64,000 nucleotides of DNA from Woeseia oceani (GTDB taxonomy: Bacteria; Pseudomonadota; Gammaproteobacteria; Steroidobacterales; Woeseiaceae): contig NZ_CP016268.1 in the NCBI RefSeq assembly GCF_001677435.1, positions 795,001-859,000 of the forward strand, read 5' to 3'. The stretch's first letter is position 1; every line of letters begins with the position of its first letter. The notes beneath the pieces are model-generated. The model ran no database searches. It saw nothing but the letters and a program-made list of their open reading frames with translations, and was not told where the DNA came from. Both the position numbers and the translations under genes were made by a program. Shown piece by piece: positions 1-9,303 of this stretch.

Positions 1-206
<206 letters not shown>

Positions 207-362
207 TATAACACCAAAACACTTTGGTGAACGTGTGACGGGAAGTGCGATACTTGAATTCTCAGATGTCAGAAATTTTTCCAGATTGTTGATTTATTCG
301 GCGATCGAGACCGAGTTGCGCGTTCGCAGTGGACGCATAGCTATCTTGATTGCCAACCAGTT

Positions 363-481
363 TGCCTGGCGGCAATAGCGAGTGGGAACCACCCGATCCC
401 TTTTCGAACTCGGAAGTGAAAACGCTCAGCGCCGATGGTAGTGTGGGGTCTCCCCATGTGAGAGTAGGACACCGCCAGGCT
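363..481 (+). rRNA. rrf: 5S ribosomal RNA
   Basis: The gene begins TGCCTGGCGGC and ends ACCGCCAGGC, so the two ends pair as the 5S helix I. In between lie the conserved CGAACTCGGAAGTGAAAACG and GTGTGGGGTCTCCCCATG elements. Length (~119 nt) is normal. It is the last gene of the rRNA operon and is followed by an intrinsic terminator. No intact second 5S gene is present; only its last ~27 nt recur at 665-693. Confidence 0.95.
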
Positions 482-494
482 TTTAATCGAAAAC

Positions 495-525
495 GCCGCA
501 GCCCTTGGTTGCGGCTTTTTTTTTT
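495..525 (+). terminator. rRNA operon terminator, copy 1
   Basis: The stem GCCGCA / TGCGGC (495-500 with 510-515) is followed by ten T residues (516-525), a standard intrinsic terminator directly after the 5S gene. Confidence 0.85.
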
Positions 526-703
526 GGGGAGACCCCACGCTTGATTATTGTGGGGTCGCGCTGCTTTGCAGCGCACGGTGCGGCGCCACGGGTTCCGGAG
601 TTGGTCACTGAAGATCAATCCTCACCTGCCGGCCGTGGATCTGGTCACTTGGGCAGGAGGATTGCCCATGTGAGAGTAGGACACCGCCAGGCTTTTAATC
701 GAA

Positions 704-737
704 AACGCCGCAGCCCTTTATTGCGGCGTTTTTTTTT
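704..737 (+). terminator. rRNA operon terminator, copy 2
   Basis: This is the second copy of the terminator inside the 212-bp-period duplication. The stem here is longer, AACGCCGCA / TGCGGCGTT (704-712 with 722-730), and runs into nine T residues. Two substitutions relative to copy 1 lengthen the stem, so this copy may be the stronger stop. Confidence 0.8.
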
Positions 738-935
738 GGGGAGACCCCACGCTTGATTAGTGTGGGGTCGCGCTGCTTCGCAGCGCACGGTGCGGCGCCA
801 CGGGTTCCGGAGTTGGTCACTGAAGATCAATCCTCAACTGCCGGACGTGGACCAGGTGAACCAATTAATTTCGCGAAATTGCCAACGGCGGTTTGGCTAT
901 TGGCAAGTAACTTAATTGCGCACAGCCGGAAATGT

Positions 936-2780
936 TCAGAAGCCAAAGAGCAGCGCAGCTTCCACTATTCGCGCATCATAGGACTCAATGTTGTCCTCAT
1001 TGAAATCGATTTGCCGAAGGTTGAGTCGAAGCGCGTAATTCTGCGGTAGCCGAACCTCGGCAAAACCACTCAGCTCCTCGCGGCGGACAGCAATACTGCC
1101 ATCGTTATCGTATTGTCGGTATGCTCCGCCAATTGTCCATCGCTCATTGGCCTTGAAAACCAACGATGCGTCGACACTCGCGCTTTGCGCGCTCCACGTG
1201 TAGCCAAACAAGTCCTGCCGGCTGCCACCAATCACTGTTCGGTCAATTCGCCTGCTTGCGTCATAATCACTGATTCCCGCTGAAAACTGCCAGCGTGCCG
1301 TTGAATAAGATGTTCGAAACACTGTCTGCCGGACATCCGAGCCCCAGTTGCTCCTTGCGTTGCTGGAATCTGTGCGCGAATGCGATCCGGTGAACGAGAG
1401 CCCGCTGTCAAATGTGTATCGGGCGCGAAGGCGGTACCGCCTGACATCGGCTGGCGCAGCTAGCGTGAAAGGATCGTCGATATCAGTCTCGTTAATGCTC
1501 GCCCGCAGGCTCAAATGCTTGTCCGGACGATAGTCGAGCATTGCGTAAAAGCCGTCGGTCGACGTTTTCTCGTCAGGGCTGACAGCCGGCGCACTTGTCG
1601 GGAATACGCTGAAACGAACGTCACGTTGATCCGCATACCATCCCACCGACACGCTCAGCTCGCGGTTCGCCGCGAACTGCAGTCCCGCTTCGACGCTGTT
1701 CGTGGTGACATCCCAATCGCTGCCGATCGCCGCGACTCCGCCCGTTACATCCGAGGCAAACTGTTCGAAATCCCGCCGGGATACTCCGCCGGTGACCGCA
1801 AAGCGGTCATTGAGTGCATAGGACAGGTCAAGTTCGAAAACATTGGTATCGCGATCCGCAGTTACACTGTTGCTCTCGTCGCTGCTGTACGGGTTACCGG
1901 TGTATCCGGTGCCCTGGGCCGTTTCATTGGCAGTCGTCCTCATGTCGAGATTGCCGAACATTGCCGCAAATCGCAGTTCAAGCCGTTCGTTTGGCCAGGC
2001 ATCGACGCGCAAGAGGTGTTCGTGTCCCCTGTATTCATAGGGTTGCTGGAGGAAGAAATTGTCCAGCGTTGTCAGGTTATCCGGGTTTTCTCCGGCCGAA
2101 CTGCCTGCGAGAAACGTTGTTGAGTCGCTTTCGAATTCTCTCAGCCGCTCCTCAACCGATACTGCAAGATGTTCCCATTGGTAGCGAAAAATGCCGCGAA
2201 GCAAGCGCATCTCCTCGTCTATCGGCTTTTCCATCTCAAATTCATTGCGTTCGAAATCAAGTGTTGTCGTACTATCGCCGCGCCGGCCGTACCGTTGAAA
2301 ATCGACAGTCGCGGTGGCTCGTTCGCTCAGGGTGCCCACCAGTGAAACGTTGTCGCGCACCCGGGAAAAATCGTAGTGGTGATAATCACCGCCGGTCGAT
2401 CCATTGATACTGGCGTTTTCCGGGAGAATGAGGATGTCCTCGTACACATAATCGCTGCGTTGCCGCGTGGCAGTGAAATGCCACTGACCGTACTTTCGGA
2501 CTTCGAGCCTGGCACTCTCAAAAGGATCACCACCCAATCCGTACAGATCGATATTGACGAGATCTGGTCCATTGCCATCCCCCGATTCGGGTCTATAGGC
2601 TACTGTCGCCTGGAGCAATCGGGGCCCTTCTTCGAGGTTCACATCCTCAGCGTATTTTGGCGTATCGCCATCGAGCGACACAGCACGGTAACCAATGGCA
2701 ATTTCGCCTGTTAGTTCATCGGTCAACGAGAGACCGGGAGCGACGGCCGCCATCACCAGTAACCACGGTCGAACGCTCAT
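936..2780 (-). CDS. MtrB/PioB-family outer-membrane beta-barrel protein
   Basis: A 614-residue protein with an N-terminal signal sequence followed by alternating amphipathic strands rich in Tyr, Arg and Asp and ending in a terminal Phe, as expected for an outer-membrane barrel. Members of this family form the sheath that holds a multihaem cytochrome in the outer membrane so that electrons can cross it. The start was placed at 2780 because that ATG overlaps the stop of the upstream decaheme cytochrome gene in an ATGA arrangement, and the signal sequence begins there; a longer frame to 2837 exists. The partner cytochrome is the adjacent gene. No outer-surface decaheme (MtrC/OmcA type) follows within the window. 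The family call comes from my recognition of sequence and context, not from a profile search. Confidence 0.8.
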   Translation of the reverse strand: MSVRPWLLVMAAVAPGLSLTDELTGEIAIGYRAVSLDGDTPKYAEDVNLEEGPRLLQATVAYRPESGDGNGPDLVNIDLYGLGGDPFESARLEVRKYGQWHFTATRQRSDYVYEDILILPENASINGSTGGDYHHYDFSRVRDNVSLVGTLSERATATVDFQRYGRRGDSTTTLDFERNEFEMEKPIDEEMRLLRGIFRYQWEHLAVSVEERLREFESDSTTFLAGSSAGENPDNLTTLDNFFLQQPYEYRGHEHLLRVDAWPNERLELRFAAMFGNLDMRTTANETAQGTGYTGNPYSSDESNSVTADRDTNVFELDLSYALNDRFAVTGGVSRRDFEQFASDVTGGVAAIGSDWDVTTNSVEAGLQFAANRELSVSVGWYADQRDVRFSVFPTSAPAVSPDEKTSTDGFYAMLDYRPDKHLSLRASINETDIDDPFTLAAPADVRRYRLRARYTFDSGLSFTGSHSRTDSSNARSNWGSDVRQTVFRTSYSTARWQFSAGISDYDASRRIDRTVIGGSRQDLFGYTWSAQSASVDASLVFKANERWTIGGAYRQYDNDGSIAVRREELSGFAEVRLPQNYALRLNLRQIDFNEDNIESYDARIVEAALLFGF

Positions 2781-3604
2781 TTGAGAAATCCGGGGTCGAG
2801 ATTGGAGCCGTGTATCGTCACATGACAATTTGTGCAAACGGTATTGGTCCCGAAGCGGGGGTCACCGACCGGTGCAAAACTCAGGTGAAATTGTGGTACC
2901 TCCGCGTGACAGGCATAACATAGTTCACCAGTCTGCTGATGCGTCAGCAGGTGGCGGTTAGCGCTGCCATGAGGTGTATGACAGGCTATGCAGCCGTCAA
3001 CGCGGGACGCATCGTGTTCGAACAGGAACGGGCCATCTTTGTCGGCATGGCAATCGGTACAAACTGATTCTTTGGCACTTCCAAGTCGCGGAACGAATTG
3101 ACGGTCGTGTGGATTGTGACAGGACACGCAGGTAAGAGAGTTTTCCTGTAACCGATGGCGTTTGTTGAAGGCGAACTCGGCAAGTACGTCCTCATGGCAA
3201 GCAGCACAATTGGCGGAGCCCTCATCTATACGCTCGAAGCCCGCCGGCAGTGCGGTCTTCTCCTTGCCCCCGTGCACCGAATGACAGTCGATACACGCGA
3301 CCCCTGCCCGGGTATGGGCGCCATTTGTTGAGTGTTGGTCGGTGTGACAGCCAGTACAGGTCTGGTTCTGGCGCTGCAGTGCTTCGCCGACAAAGGCAAA
3401 CACTTTGTCGGGTTCAAACGGGTGCCCCGTTCCGTCACCATGGCAGGAAGTGCACGCCGCGGAGGGATCATCGGTTGTTATGAGCGCCTTGTGCGGCTGG
3501 TTCAGGAGTTCCGCAGCATGCTCGGCATGACAGGCGACGCAATTGGCATTCGCACTGAACGCCAGTAACGAGAAGACACAGCACGTAAGGGCAAGTCTGA
3601 TCAT
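2777..3604 (-). CDS. Decaheme c-type cytochrome, DmsE/MtrA type
   Basis: A 275-residue secreted cytochrome with a signal peptide (residues 1-20, ending near SANA) and exactly ten CxxCH haem-binding motifs: CVACH, CTSCH, CTGCH, CIDCH, CAACH, CVSCH, CTDCH, CIACH, CYACH and CTNCH. Ten haems in ~255 mature residues match the MtrA/DmsE/PioA family. These sit inside an MtrB-type barrel and wire the periplasm to the cell surface. The start at 3604 was chosen because the signal peptide begins there; an in-frame extension to 3637 would add 11 polar residues. It is the first gene of a two-gene operon with the barrel gene. It lies divergent from nqrA across ~110 bp that must hold both promoters. Direction of electron flow (metal/DMSO reduction or Fe(II) oxidation) cannot be told from sequence. 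Confidence 0.92.
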   Translation of the reverse strand: MIRLALTCCVFSLLAFSANANCVACHAEHAAELLNQPHKALITTDDPSAACTSCHGDGTGHPFEPDKVFAFVGEALQRQNQTCTGCHTDQHSTNGAHTRAGVACIDCHSVHGGKEKTALPAGFERIDEGSANCAACHEDVLAEFAFNKRHRLQENSLTCVSCHNPHDRQFVPRLGSAKESVCTDCHADKDGPFLFEHDASRVDGCIACHTPHGSANRHLLTHQQTGELCYACHAEVPQFHLSFAPVGDPRFGTNTVCTNCHVTIHGSNLDPGFLK

Positions 3605-3714
3605 CGAACCGCTCTCTGTACCCCAGTCCGTAGACATTAGCAGGTACCGTCTTCGCAGTACTCTAGGTGAAAGTACGTAGTGCCGCGCACCGCATGCACG
3701 GTGAAAATGTTGAA

Positions 3715-5010
3715 ATGCGTATCGAACTCAAACGTGGCCTCGATATCACGCTTGCCGGCGCGCCGTTGCAGCGTATTGAAGGCACGCTCACGAGCTCCAG
3801 GGTCGGCGTGCAGCCCGCTGATTTCGGCGGGTTGCGGCCCAGGCTTGTGGTTGCTGTGGGTGATCGGGTGCAGGCTGGTGACGTGTTATTTCGAGACAGG
3901 CACGATCCGCGAATTGCCTGCACGTCGCTGGTTTCCGGTCGTGTAGTCGATATTCGCCGCGGCAATAAGCGACGCATCTGCGAAGTCATCGTGGCCCGGG
4001 AAGGTAGCCAGGTCGCAGCCTTCCCGTCGCACAGCGCTAATACGCTGACGAGCCTGCCGCTCGATGATTTGCGCGATACTTTGCTTCGCTCAGGTATGTG
4101 GGCCGCTATGCGAGCGCGGCCGCATGATTGTATCGCCTCGCCAGCGATAGAACCCCGAGCGCTCTTTGTCACCGCAATCGATACGCGCCCGCATGCGCCC
4201 GACCCGGCAGTGGTGTTGCACGACGAAACAGACTCCTTTGTTGCCGGAATCAAGGTACTGTCACGATTGTCGAACGGTAATACCTACGTTTGCGTTGCGC
4301 CGAATTCGAGCATACCGGTGCCGGAATGCCGGCGCATAAAGCGGCTCGAATTTGCCGGACCGCACCCGGCCGGGCTGGCCGGTACACACCTGCATTCAGT
4401 CGGTTTGCCAATCGCGCGCGACGCCGATCTTTGGCATGTGGGCTACCAGGATGTCGCCGCGATCGGGCACCTGATGCTGACAGGCACCGTGTCCGCGCGA
4501 CGCGTCATCTCGCTGTCAGGACCCGGTGCTACGCATCCGCGACTGGTGCACGCGATGCCTGGTTTGGATCTGCAGCAGCTATCGAACGAATGGAATGGTC
4601 CGGTGGGGATTACGGTGTCCGGTTCGCCCCTCGACGGCGTCGAAGGTGCGCGATACCTGGGGCGTTATCATAACCAGGTAACCTTGTTGCCCAACGAAAC
4701 GGTCGCGCCGCACCGCGGTCTGCGCGCATTGTTTGGTAGCGCGGTATCCACGCAGGCGTCCATCAATCTTCGCACCAGGCGATATGGCATGCTTCCGCTC
4801 GAAGTCTTCGAGCGTGTATGGCCGTACCGCTCGGCACCACAAGTGCTGCTGCGCGCACTGCTTGCCAACGACGAAGAAACGGCAGAACGGCATGGGTGCC
4901 TGGGCCTGGTCGAGGAAGACCTTGCGCTTTGCAACTACGTTTGTCCCAGCCGCAATGAGTACGGTGACGCTTTGCGTCGTACGCTCGATGCCATCGAGTC
5001 TTCGCGGTGA
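3715..5010 (+). CDS. nqrA: Na+-translocating NADH:quinone reductase subunit A
   Basis: First gene of a complete nqrABCDEF operon. The 431-residue product carries the NqrA signature near its C-terminus (GCLGLVEEDLALCNYVCP, then EYG) and the N-terminal KRGLDITLAGAP segment typical of the family. NqrA is the peripheral cytoplasmic subunit linked to quinone binding. The start at 3715 gives the usual NqrA N-terminus; earlier in-frame ATGs at 3667 and 3694 would add residues that do not look like the family. The stop overlaps the GTG start of nqrB by 4 bp. The gene is divergent from the decaheme cytochrome. Confidence 0.92.
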   Translation: MRIELKRGLDITLAGAPLQRIEGTLTSSRVGVQPADFGGLRPRLVVAVGDRVQAGDVLFRDRHDPRIACTSLVSGRVVDIRRGNKRRICEVIVAREGSQVAAFPSHSANTLTSLPLDDLRDTLLRSGMWAAMRARPHDCIASPAIEPRALFVTAIDTRPHAPDPAVVLHDETDSFVAGIKVLSRLSNGNTYVCVAPNSSIPVPECRRIKRLEFAGPHPAGLAGTHLHSVGLPIARDADLWHVGYQDVAAIGHLMLTGTVSARRVISLSGPGATHPRLVHAMPGLDLQQLSNEWNGPVGITVSGSPLDGVEGARYLGRYHNQVTLLPNETVAPHRGLRALFGSAVSTQASINLRTRRYGMLPLEVFERVWPYRSAPQVLLRALLANDEETAERHGCLGLVEEDLALCNYVCPSRNEYGDALRRTLDAIESSR

Positions 5011-6101
5011 ACGTTGCGTATGGGCAAGCCTCGTCGCAATCGCTGACTGCGCCGATCAGGCTTTTCAGCGGCAACAAACAGCCCGGGAAAATGCTGTTGT
5101 GCAATTCACGCGGTACTGGCCCGCTGCTGCGTTTGTTCGTTCTCGCCTCGCTTCCCGCAGCACTGGTCGGGGCCTGGAATGCTGGCCGCGACTGGCTCGC
5201 GGTGAGCAGCGACGTCGCCGATTGGCGGCAACAATTGTTCGCCATCTCAGGCCTTCCTGCGAGCAGCACGGTAACGGAGTTGTTGGCCGGACTTTCTTTC
5301 CTTGTACCGTTGCTGCTGGTCGCTATTGCTGTCAGTGCTGCCTGGGAGTTTGTCTTCGCATCGCTGCGGCGGCGCAGCATCGATCCCGGTTGGTTGATGT
5401 CCAGCTGGCTGTTCGTGCTGCTCCTGCCTCCTCAGACGCCACTAACACTTGCCGCAATCGGAATGAGTTTTGGTGCGGTGATAGGCAAGCACGTGTTCGG
5501 TGGCACGGGGCGGTACATCACCAGTCCGACTGCGGTCGGTGCGCTGTTTCTGCATTTCGCCTACCCGGCGATCGCGCCGGCAGCGACAAGCTGGAGTCTC
5601 ATTGCAGAACAAGGCGCAACGCAGACTGTGGCGGACGGTGTTACCTGGCTGACGCTGTTTGCCGGTCGGGAAACTGGCATGCTCGGCACGGCCTCTGCGC
5701 TGGCCTGCATGCTTGGTGCCCTGTGGTTGCTGCTGACCGGCGCTGCATCGGCGCGGACCTTGGCGGGCGGACTGGTTGGTTTGTTGTTTGCTGGATGGAT
5801 TGCATTTCAGTGCGGTGGCAATTTGCCCGCCCACTGGCAGTTCGCGTTAGGCAACGCGGCATTTTGCTGGGCGTTCATACTTACGGATCCAACCACATTG
5901 CCACTGACCAGAAGCGGTCGCTGGTTGCACGGTTTCGCTTTCGGCTCGCTAATCGTTCTTATGCGGGAAGCCGATCCGGCGCGGCCCGAAAGTGCGCTGT
6001 TTGCCGTGGTGCTCGCCGCACTTTTCGTACCATTGATTGATTACGTCACAGCGCTAGCAGCCCGCCGGAAATACGCTAATGCACTCGAGCTGGCGCAATG
6101 A
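5007..6101 (+). CDS. nqrB: Na+-translocating NADH:quinone reductase subunit B
   Basis: A 364-residue multi-spanning membrane subunit that carries a covalently bound FMN and takes part in the Na+ path. The conserved segments SFGAVIGKHVFGGTGR and LHFAYPA are present. The flavinylation site normally reads SGAT; here residues 202-205 read QGAT, so the acceptor Thr (205) is kept but the preceding Ser is changed. The protein is shorter than the ~410 residues usual for NqrB, mostly at the N-terminus. GTG start overlapping nqrA (GTGA); its stop overlaps nqrC (ATGA). The ApbE flavin transferase that modifies this subunit is not in the window. Confidence 0.9.
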   Translation: MNVAYGQASSQSLTAPIRLFSGNKQPGKMLLCNSRGTGPLLRLFVLASLPAALVGAWNAGRDWLAVSSDVADWRQQLFAISGLPASSTVTELLAGLSFLVPLLLVAIAVSAAWEFVFASLRRRSIDPGWLMSSWLFVLLLPPQTPLTLAAIGMSFGAVIGKHVFGGTGRYITSPTAVGALFLHFAYPAIAPAATSWSLIAEQGATQTVADGVTWLTLFAGRETGMLGTASALACMLGALWLLLTGAASARTLAGGLVGLLFAGWIAFQCGGNLPAHWQFALGNAAFCWAFILTDPTTLPLTRSGRWLHGFAFGSLIVLMREADPARPESALFAVVLAALFVPLIDYVTALAARRKYANALELAQ

Positions 6102-6835
6102 ACGTCGATACGGTACCGCGCACACTGCTTGTCGCGACCCTGATCGCCCTGATCTGCTCGGTGATGGTTGCGGCGGCCGTTGATGCGCTCCGACCTGTGC
6201 AGGAAGGCTACCAGCTTCTGGATCGTAACCGCAGCATAGTCGAGGCAGCGGGTCGGTTGCCGTCGGAAGCGGCGAATGATCGCGAGATCATCAGCAACTT
6301 TCTCGAGCTGGAAGCACACGTGGTTGAGTTGCGCAGCGGTCAGTATCTTCCTCGAACAGATGCTCACACATTCGATCACTGGGCGGATCCTCGGGATGAA
6401 GCGGCAACCAACAGCAGCTCCGGCAACGAACGCGTTCCGGTCTATATCGTCCGTCGCGCTGGCAAGATCGAGCGCATTGTCCTGCCGGTCCACGGGCCGG
6501 GAATGTGGGACACGATCTATGCCTATATCGCACTTGCGGCGGACTTCAACACAGTCCAGGACCTCGTCATCTACAAGCACGGTGAAACTCCTGCGATAGG
6601 TGATCGAATTGAAGATCCGGAATGGCTGCAACAATGGCAGGGCAAACGCATATACGACGAACAGGGCGAGGTGCGCATTAGCGTAAGCCGGAGAGCCGAG
6701 CAGCGTCACGGCGTGGACCTCATCAGTGGCGCGTCGATTACCAGTGATGCGGTCGGCACACTTGTCGCACAGTGGTTTGGCGCGGACGGGTACAAGCCGT
6801 ATTTGGACCGGTTGCGGCAGGAGGCTTCGAACTGA
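6098..6835 (+). CDS. nqrC: Na+-translocating NADH:quinone reductase subunit C
   Basis: A 245-residue protein with one N-terminal membrane anchor (about residues 8-28) and a periplasmic FMN-binding domain. It shows the HGETPAIGD motif (161-169) and the flavinylation motif DLISGASITS (207-216). The FMN acceptor is Ser213 where most NqrC proteins have Thr. The known consensus allows Ser or Thr, so function is likely retained. It is coupled to nqrB by an ATGA overlap and to nqrD by TGATG. Confidence 0.92.
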   Translation: MNVDTVPRTLLVATLIALICSVMVAAAVDALRPVQEGYQLLDRNRSIVEAAGRLPSEAANDREIISNFLELEAHVVELRSGQYLPRTDAHTFDHWADPRDEAATNSSSGNERVPVYIVRRAGKIERIVLPVHGPGMWDTIYAYIALAADFNTVQDLVIYKHGETPAIGDRIEDPEWLQQWQGKRIYDEQGEVRISVSRRAEQRHGVDLISGASITSDAVGTLVAQWFGADGYKPYLDRLRQEASN

Positions 6836-7473
6836 TGTCAGCTTTCACATCGCGACTCCGCGCTCCCTTGCTCGATGACAATCCGATAACCGTGCAGGTG
6901 CTCGGGCTGTGTTCCGCCCTTGCTGTGTCCCGTTCGCTGGAGCCTGCGCTGATCATGGCAGCGTCCGTGCTGGCAGTGCTGCTATTTTCGAACACTGTCG
7001 TCAGCCTGATACGGGGACTGATGCCGCGCAGCATACGATTGATCCTGGAGGTCACGCTGATCGCATCGGCGGTCATCGTAGTTGATGAGTTCCTGAAGGC
7101 ATTCGCCCCCGAAGTCTCGCGCACCTTGTCAGTCTTCGTCGGGCTCATCATCACCAACTGTATCGTACTTGGACGCGTTGAATCCTTCGCTCTTCATAAC
7201 CGTGTAATGGACAGTATTGCCGATGCACTCGGCAATGGGCTTGGTTTCGGCGCCATACTTATAAGCGTTGCTGCCACGCGTGAACTGCTTGGCAGCGGTA
7301 CGCTGTTGGGTCGAGCAATGTTGCCGGAATCGTTCCCGAAGAACGAGATGATGCTGTACGCACCCAGTGCGTTTTTCCTGATTGGGTTCGTCATCTGGGG
7401 CAGCCGCGCCTGGCAACGCCGCTGGCGTGCGGCGGCACTTACAACGACACTGATGCAACCGCCGGTTCGATGA
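6835..7473 (+). CDS. nqrD: Na+-translocating NADH:quinone reductase subunit D
   Basis: A 212-residue integral membrane protein of about six helices. It contains the two conserved Cys (in LGLCSALAVS and TNCIVLGR) that, with their NqrE counterparts, ligate the intramembrane iron-sulfur centre. The start at 6835 was chosen because the ATG overlaps the nqrC stop by one base and is preceded by GGAGG; a longer frame from 6772 lies wholly inside nqrC. Confidence 0.93.
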   Translation: MSAFTSRLRAPLLDDNPITVQVLGLCSALAVSRSLEPALIMAASVLAVLLFSNTVVSLIRGLMPRSIRLILEVTLIASAVIVVDEFLKAFAPEVSRTLSVFVGLIITNCIVLGRVESFALHNRVMDSIADALGNGLGFGAILISVAATRELLGSGTLLGRAMLPESFPKNEMMLYAPSAFFLIGFVIWGSRAWQRRWRAAALTTTLMQPPVR

Positions 7474-8078
7474 GTGACTTCCTGAACATTGTTTTTCGGG
7501 CAATGGTGGTCGAGAACCTGGCGCTCGTCTTTCTGCTCGGCATGTGTACATACATCGCTGTTTCGAAGCGGGTCGACACGGCGATCGGGCTCGGCATTGC
7601 CGTGTCGGTCGTCATTCTGATCACGGTGCCTGTCAACCAGCTTATCTACAACTATCTGCTGGCCCCTGGCGCGCTCTCGTGGGCTGGTTACCCTGAACTC
7701 GATTTGTCCTTCCTGCGTTTTATCGCGTTTATTGGTGTCATTGCTGCGCTGGTACAGATACTCGAGATGGTGCTTGACCGGTCCTTCCCGCGTTTGCATC
7801 AGGCACTTGGAATTTACCTGCCATTGTTGACGGTGAATTGCGCCATCCTCGGTGCTTCATTGTTGATGGCGCAACGCAGCCTTGGCTTTGTTGACAGTGT
7901 GGCGTACGGGCTGGGAGTCGGCATAGGCTGGGCGCTGGCGGTGATTGTGTTCGCTGCGATAAGAGAACGACTACGCTACAGCGATGCACCTGAGGATCTG
8001 AAAGGACTCGGCCTCTCGTTCATCGTAACGGGCCTGATTGCGTTCGCGTTTGCCGGTCTGTCCGGTATCGAGATCTAG
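7470..8078 (+). CDS. nqrE: Na+-translocating NADH:quinone reductase subunit E
   Basis: A 202-residue integral membrane protein, an inverted-topology relative of NqrD. The cluster-ligating Cys occur in LLGMCTYIAVSK and LTVNCAILG. Length and hydrophobic pattern fit the family. ATGA overlap with nqrD. Confidence 0.93.
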   Translation: MSDFLNIVFRAMVVENLALVFLLGMCTYIAVSKRVDTAIGLGIAVSVVILITVPVNQLIYNYLLAPGALSWAGYPELDLSFLRFIAFIGVIAALVQILEMVLDRSFPRLHQALGIYLPLLTVNCAILGASLLMAQRSLGFVDSVAYGLGVGIGWALAVIVFAAIRERLRYSDAPEDLKGLGLSFIVTGLIAFAFAGLSGIEI

Positions 8079-8079
8079 G

Positions 8080-9303
8080 ATGGGCGAAACGGTGATCATA
8101 GTCGGTATTTCCACCACGATAGTGCTGTTACTGTCTTCGATCGTGCTGCTCGCGCGACATTTTCTGGTGCCGTCCGGTACCGCAGAGATCACCCTCAACG
8201 GCCAGAGATCGCTGCAAGTAGCGCGAGGGGAGAAACTGCTGGATGCGCTCGCGTACAACAATATTCTGCTACCCGCCGCCTGTGGCGGCCGCGGTTCGTG
8301 CGGGCAATGCCGTGTCACTGTCATTGCGGGCGGCGGCGAGATTTTGCCGACCGAACGTAACTTGATCAGCCGCCGCGAAGCGGCGAGCGGTACGCGACTC
8401 GCCTGCATGGTAAATGTTCGTGACAATCTCGCGATCCGCGTAGCGGATGAATTGCTGGAGGCCCGCCAGTCATTGGGCCGGGTGCGCTCCAATCACAATG
8501 TGTCCACCTACCTGAAAGAAATTGTCCTTGAACTTCCAGAGGGTAAGGGCCTTGGGCACGAGGCTGGCGACTATGTTCTTATCGAGGCTCCGCCGGGAAA
8601 GACGCGTTTTGCCGATTTTGCAATTCCGGAAGAATACCGGGAAGTCTGGCAGCGCGATGGCCTGTTTGCGCTTGAAGCTGAACGGGAGGTTGCTGAGAAG
8701 CGCGCGTACTCGATTGCGAGCGCGCCGCAGGAAGCCGGTACAATACGGTTGATCGTGCGCATTGCTTTGCCGCCCGCGAACGCCTCCGCGAGAACGCCGC
8801 CAGGGCTCGTATCGTCGTTCCTTTTTTCCCTTGCCGCTGGTGACACTGTCGAGATGTCAGGACCTTTCGGTGAATTCCATGCGCGGGACTCGGCTGCCGA
8901 AATGGTGTTGATCGGTGGCGGTGCCGGTATCGCCCCGTTACGCGCGATTCTGCAAGACCAGCTCGTCGGTCAGAAGACTGCGAGACGTATCAGTCTCTGG
9001 TATGGAGCGCGCGACAAGGCCGATATCTGCCTTGCTGACGAATTCGAGGCTTTGGCGCGCGAGTACGAAAACTTCAGCTGGCATGTAGCCCTGTCCGATC
9101 GCAAGGCCGACCCCGGCTGGAGTGGCCCGCGGGGCTTCATTCATGCGGTCGTCCGGGACACCTATCTCGCCAATCACCCGGCACCGGAGGATGCAGAGTA
9201 CTATTTGTGTGGACCTCCGCTGATGAGCAGTGCAGTTGTGGCAATGCTGGAGGACTTTGGCGTGGAGGCGGACAGCATACTGTTCGATAACTTCGGCACA
9301 TGA
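8080..9303 (+). CDS. nqrF: Na+-translocating NADH:quinone reductase subunit F (NADH-oxidising)
   Basis: A 407-residue electron-entry subunit with the expected domain order. An N-terminal membrane helix (residues ~3-25) is followed by a 2Fe-2S ferredoxin domain with the Cys motif CGGRGSCGQC, then a FAD domain with RAYSIAS. The NADH domain contains GGGAGIAPLR and, near the C-terminus, CGPPLM. It accepts hydride from NADH and passes electrons through FAD and 2Fe-2S to the membrane subunits. The start at 8080 follows the nqrE stop by one base; an earlier frame lies inside nqrE. The stop overlaps the next small gene (ATGA). Confidence 0.95.
   Translation: MGETVIIVGISTTIVLLLSSIVLLARHFLVPSGTAEITLNGQRSLQVARGEKLLDALAYNNILLPAACGGRGSCGQCRVTVIAGGGEILPTERNLISRREAASGTRLACMVNVRDNLAIRVADELLEARQSLGRVRSNHNVSTYLKEIVLELPEGKGLGHEAGDYVLIEAPPGKTRFADFAIPEEYREVWQRDGLFALEAEREVAEKRAYSIASAPQEAGTIRLIVRIALPPANASARTPPGLVSSFLFSLAAGDTVEMSGPFGEFHARDSAAEMVLIGGGAGIAPLRAILQDQLVGQKTARRISLWYGARDKADICLADEFEALAREYENFSWHVALSDRKADPGWSGPRGFIHAVVRDTYLANHPAPEDAEYYLCGPPLMSSAVVAMLEDFGVEADSILFDNFGT

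Larger units (their letters stand above)
453..853 (+). repeat. Partial tandem duplication of 5S tail plus terminator
   Basis: Bases ~453-641 recur at ~665-853 with a constant offset of 212 and only scattered substitutions. Each copy holds the last ~27 nt of 5S, the terminator, a hairpin with arms GACCCCAC / GTGGGGTC, a second hairpin GCGCTGC / GCAGCGC, and a ~75-bp tail. The 14-mer TGGGGAGACCCCAC at 525-538 and 737-750 is the exact reverse complement of 5S bases 443-456. The extra copy therefore contains an inverted piece of the 5S gene itself. Confidence 0.85.

Noticed and set aside
661-700. A second 5S rRNA gene
   Set aside because: Only the last ~27 nt of 5S recur; the 5' two-thirds are absent.
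4733-6040. 435-codon frame overlapping nqrA and nqrB
   Set aside because: Composition is Arg/Cys-rich frame-shadow type, and both nqr genes are intact in other frames.
6041-6709. Leftward frame inside nqrC
   Set aside because: Antisense shadow of a well-supported gene.
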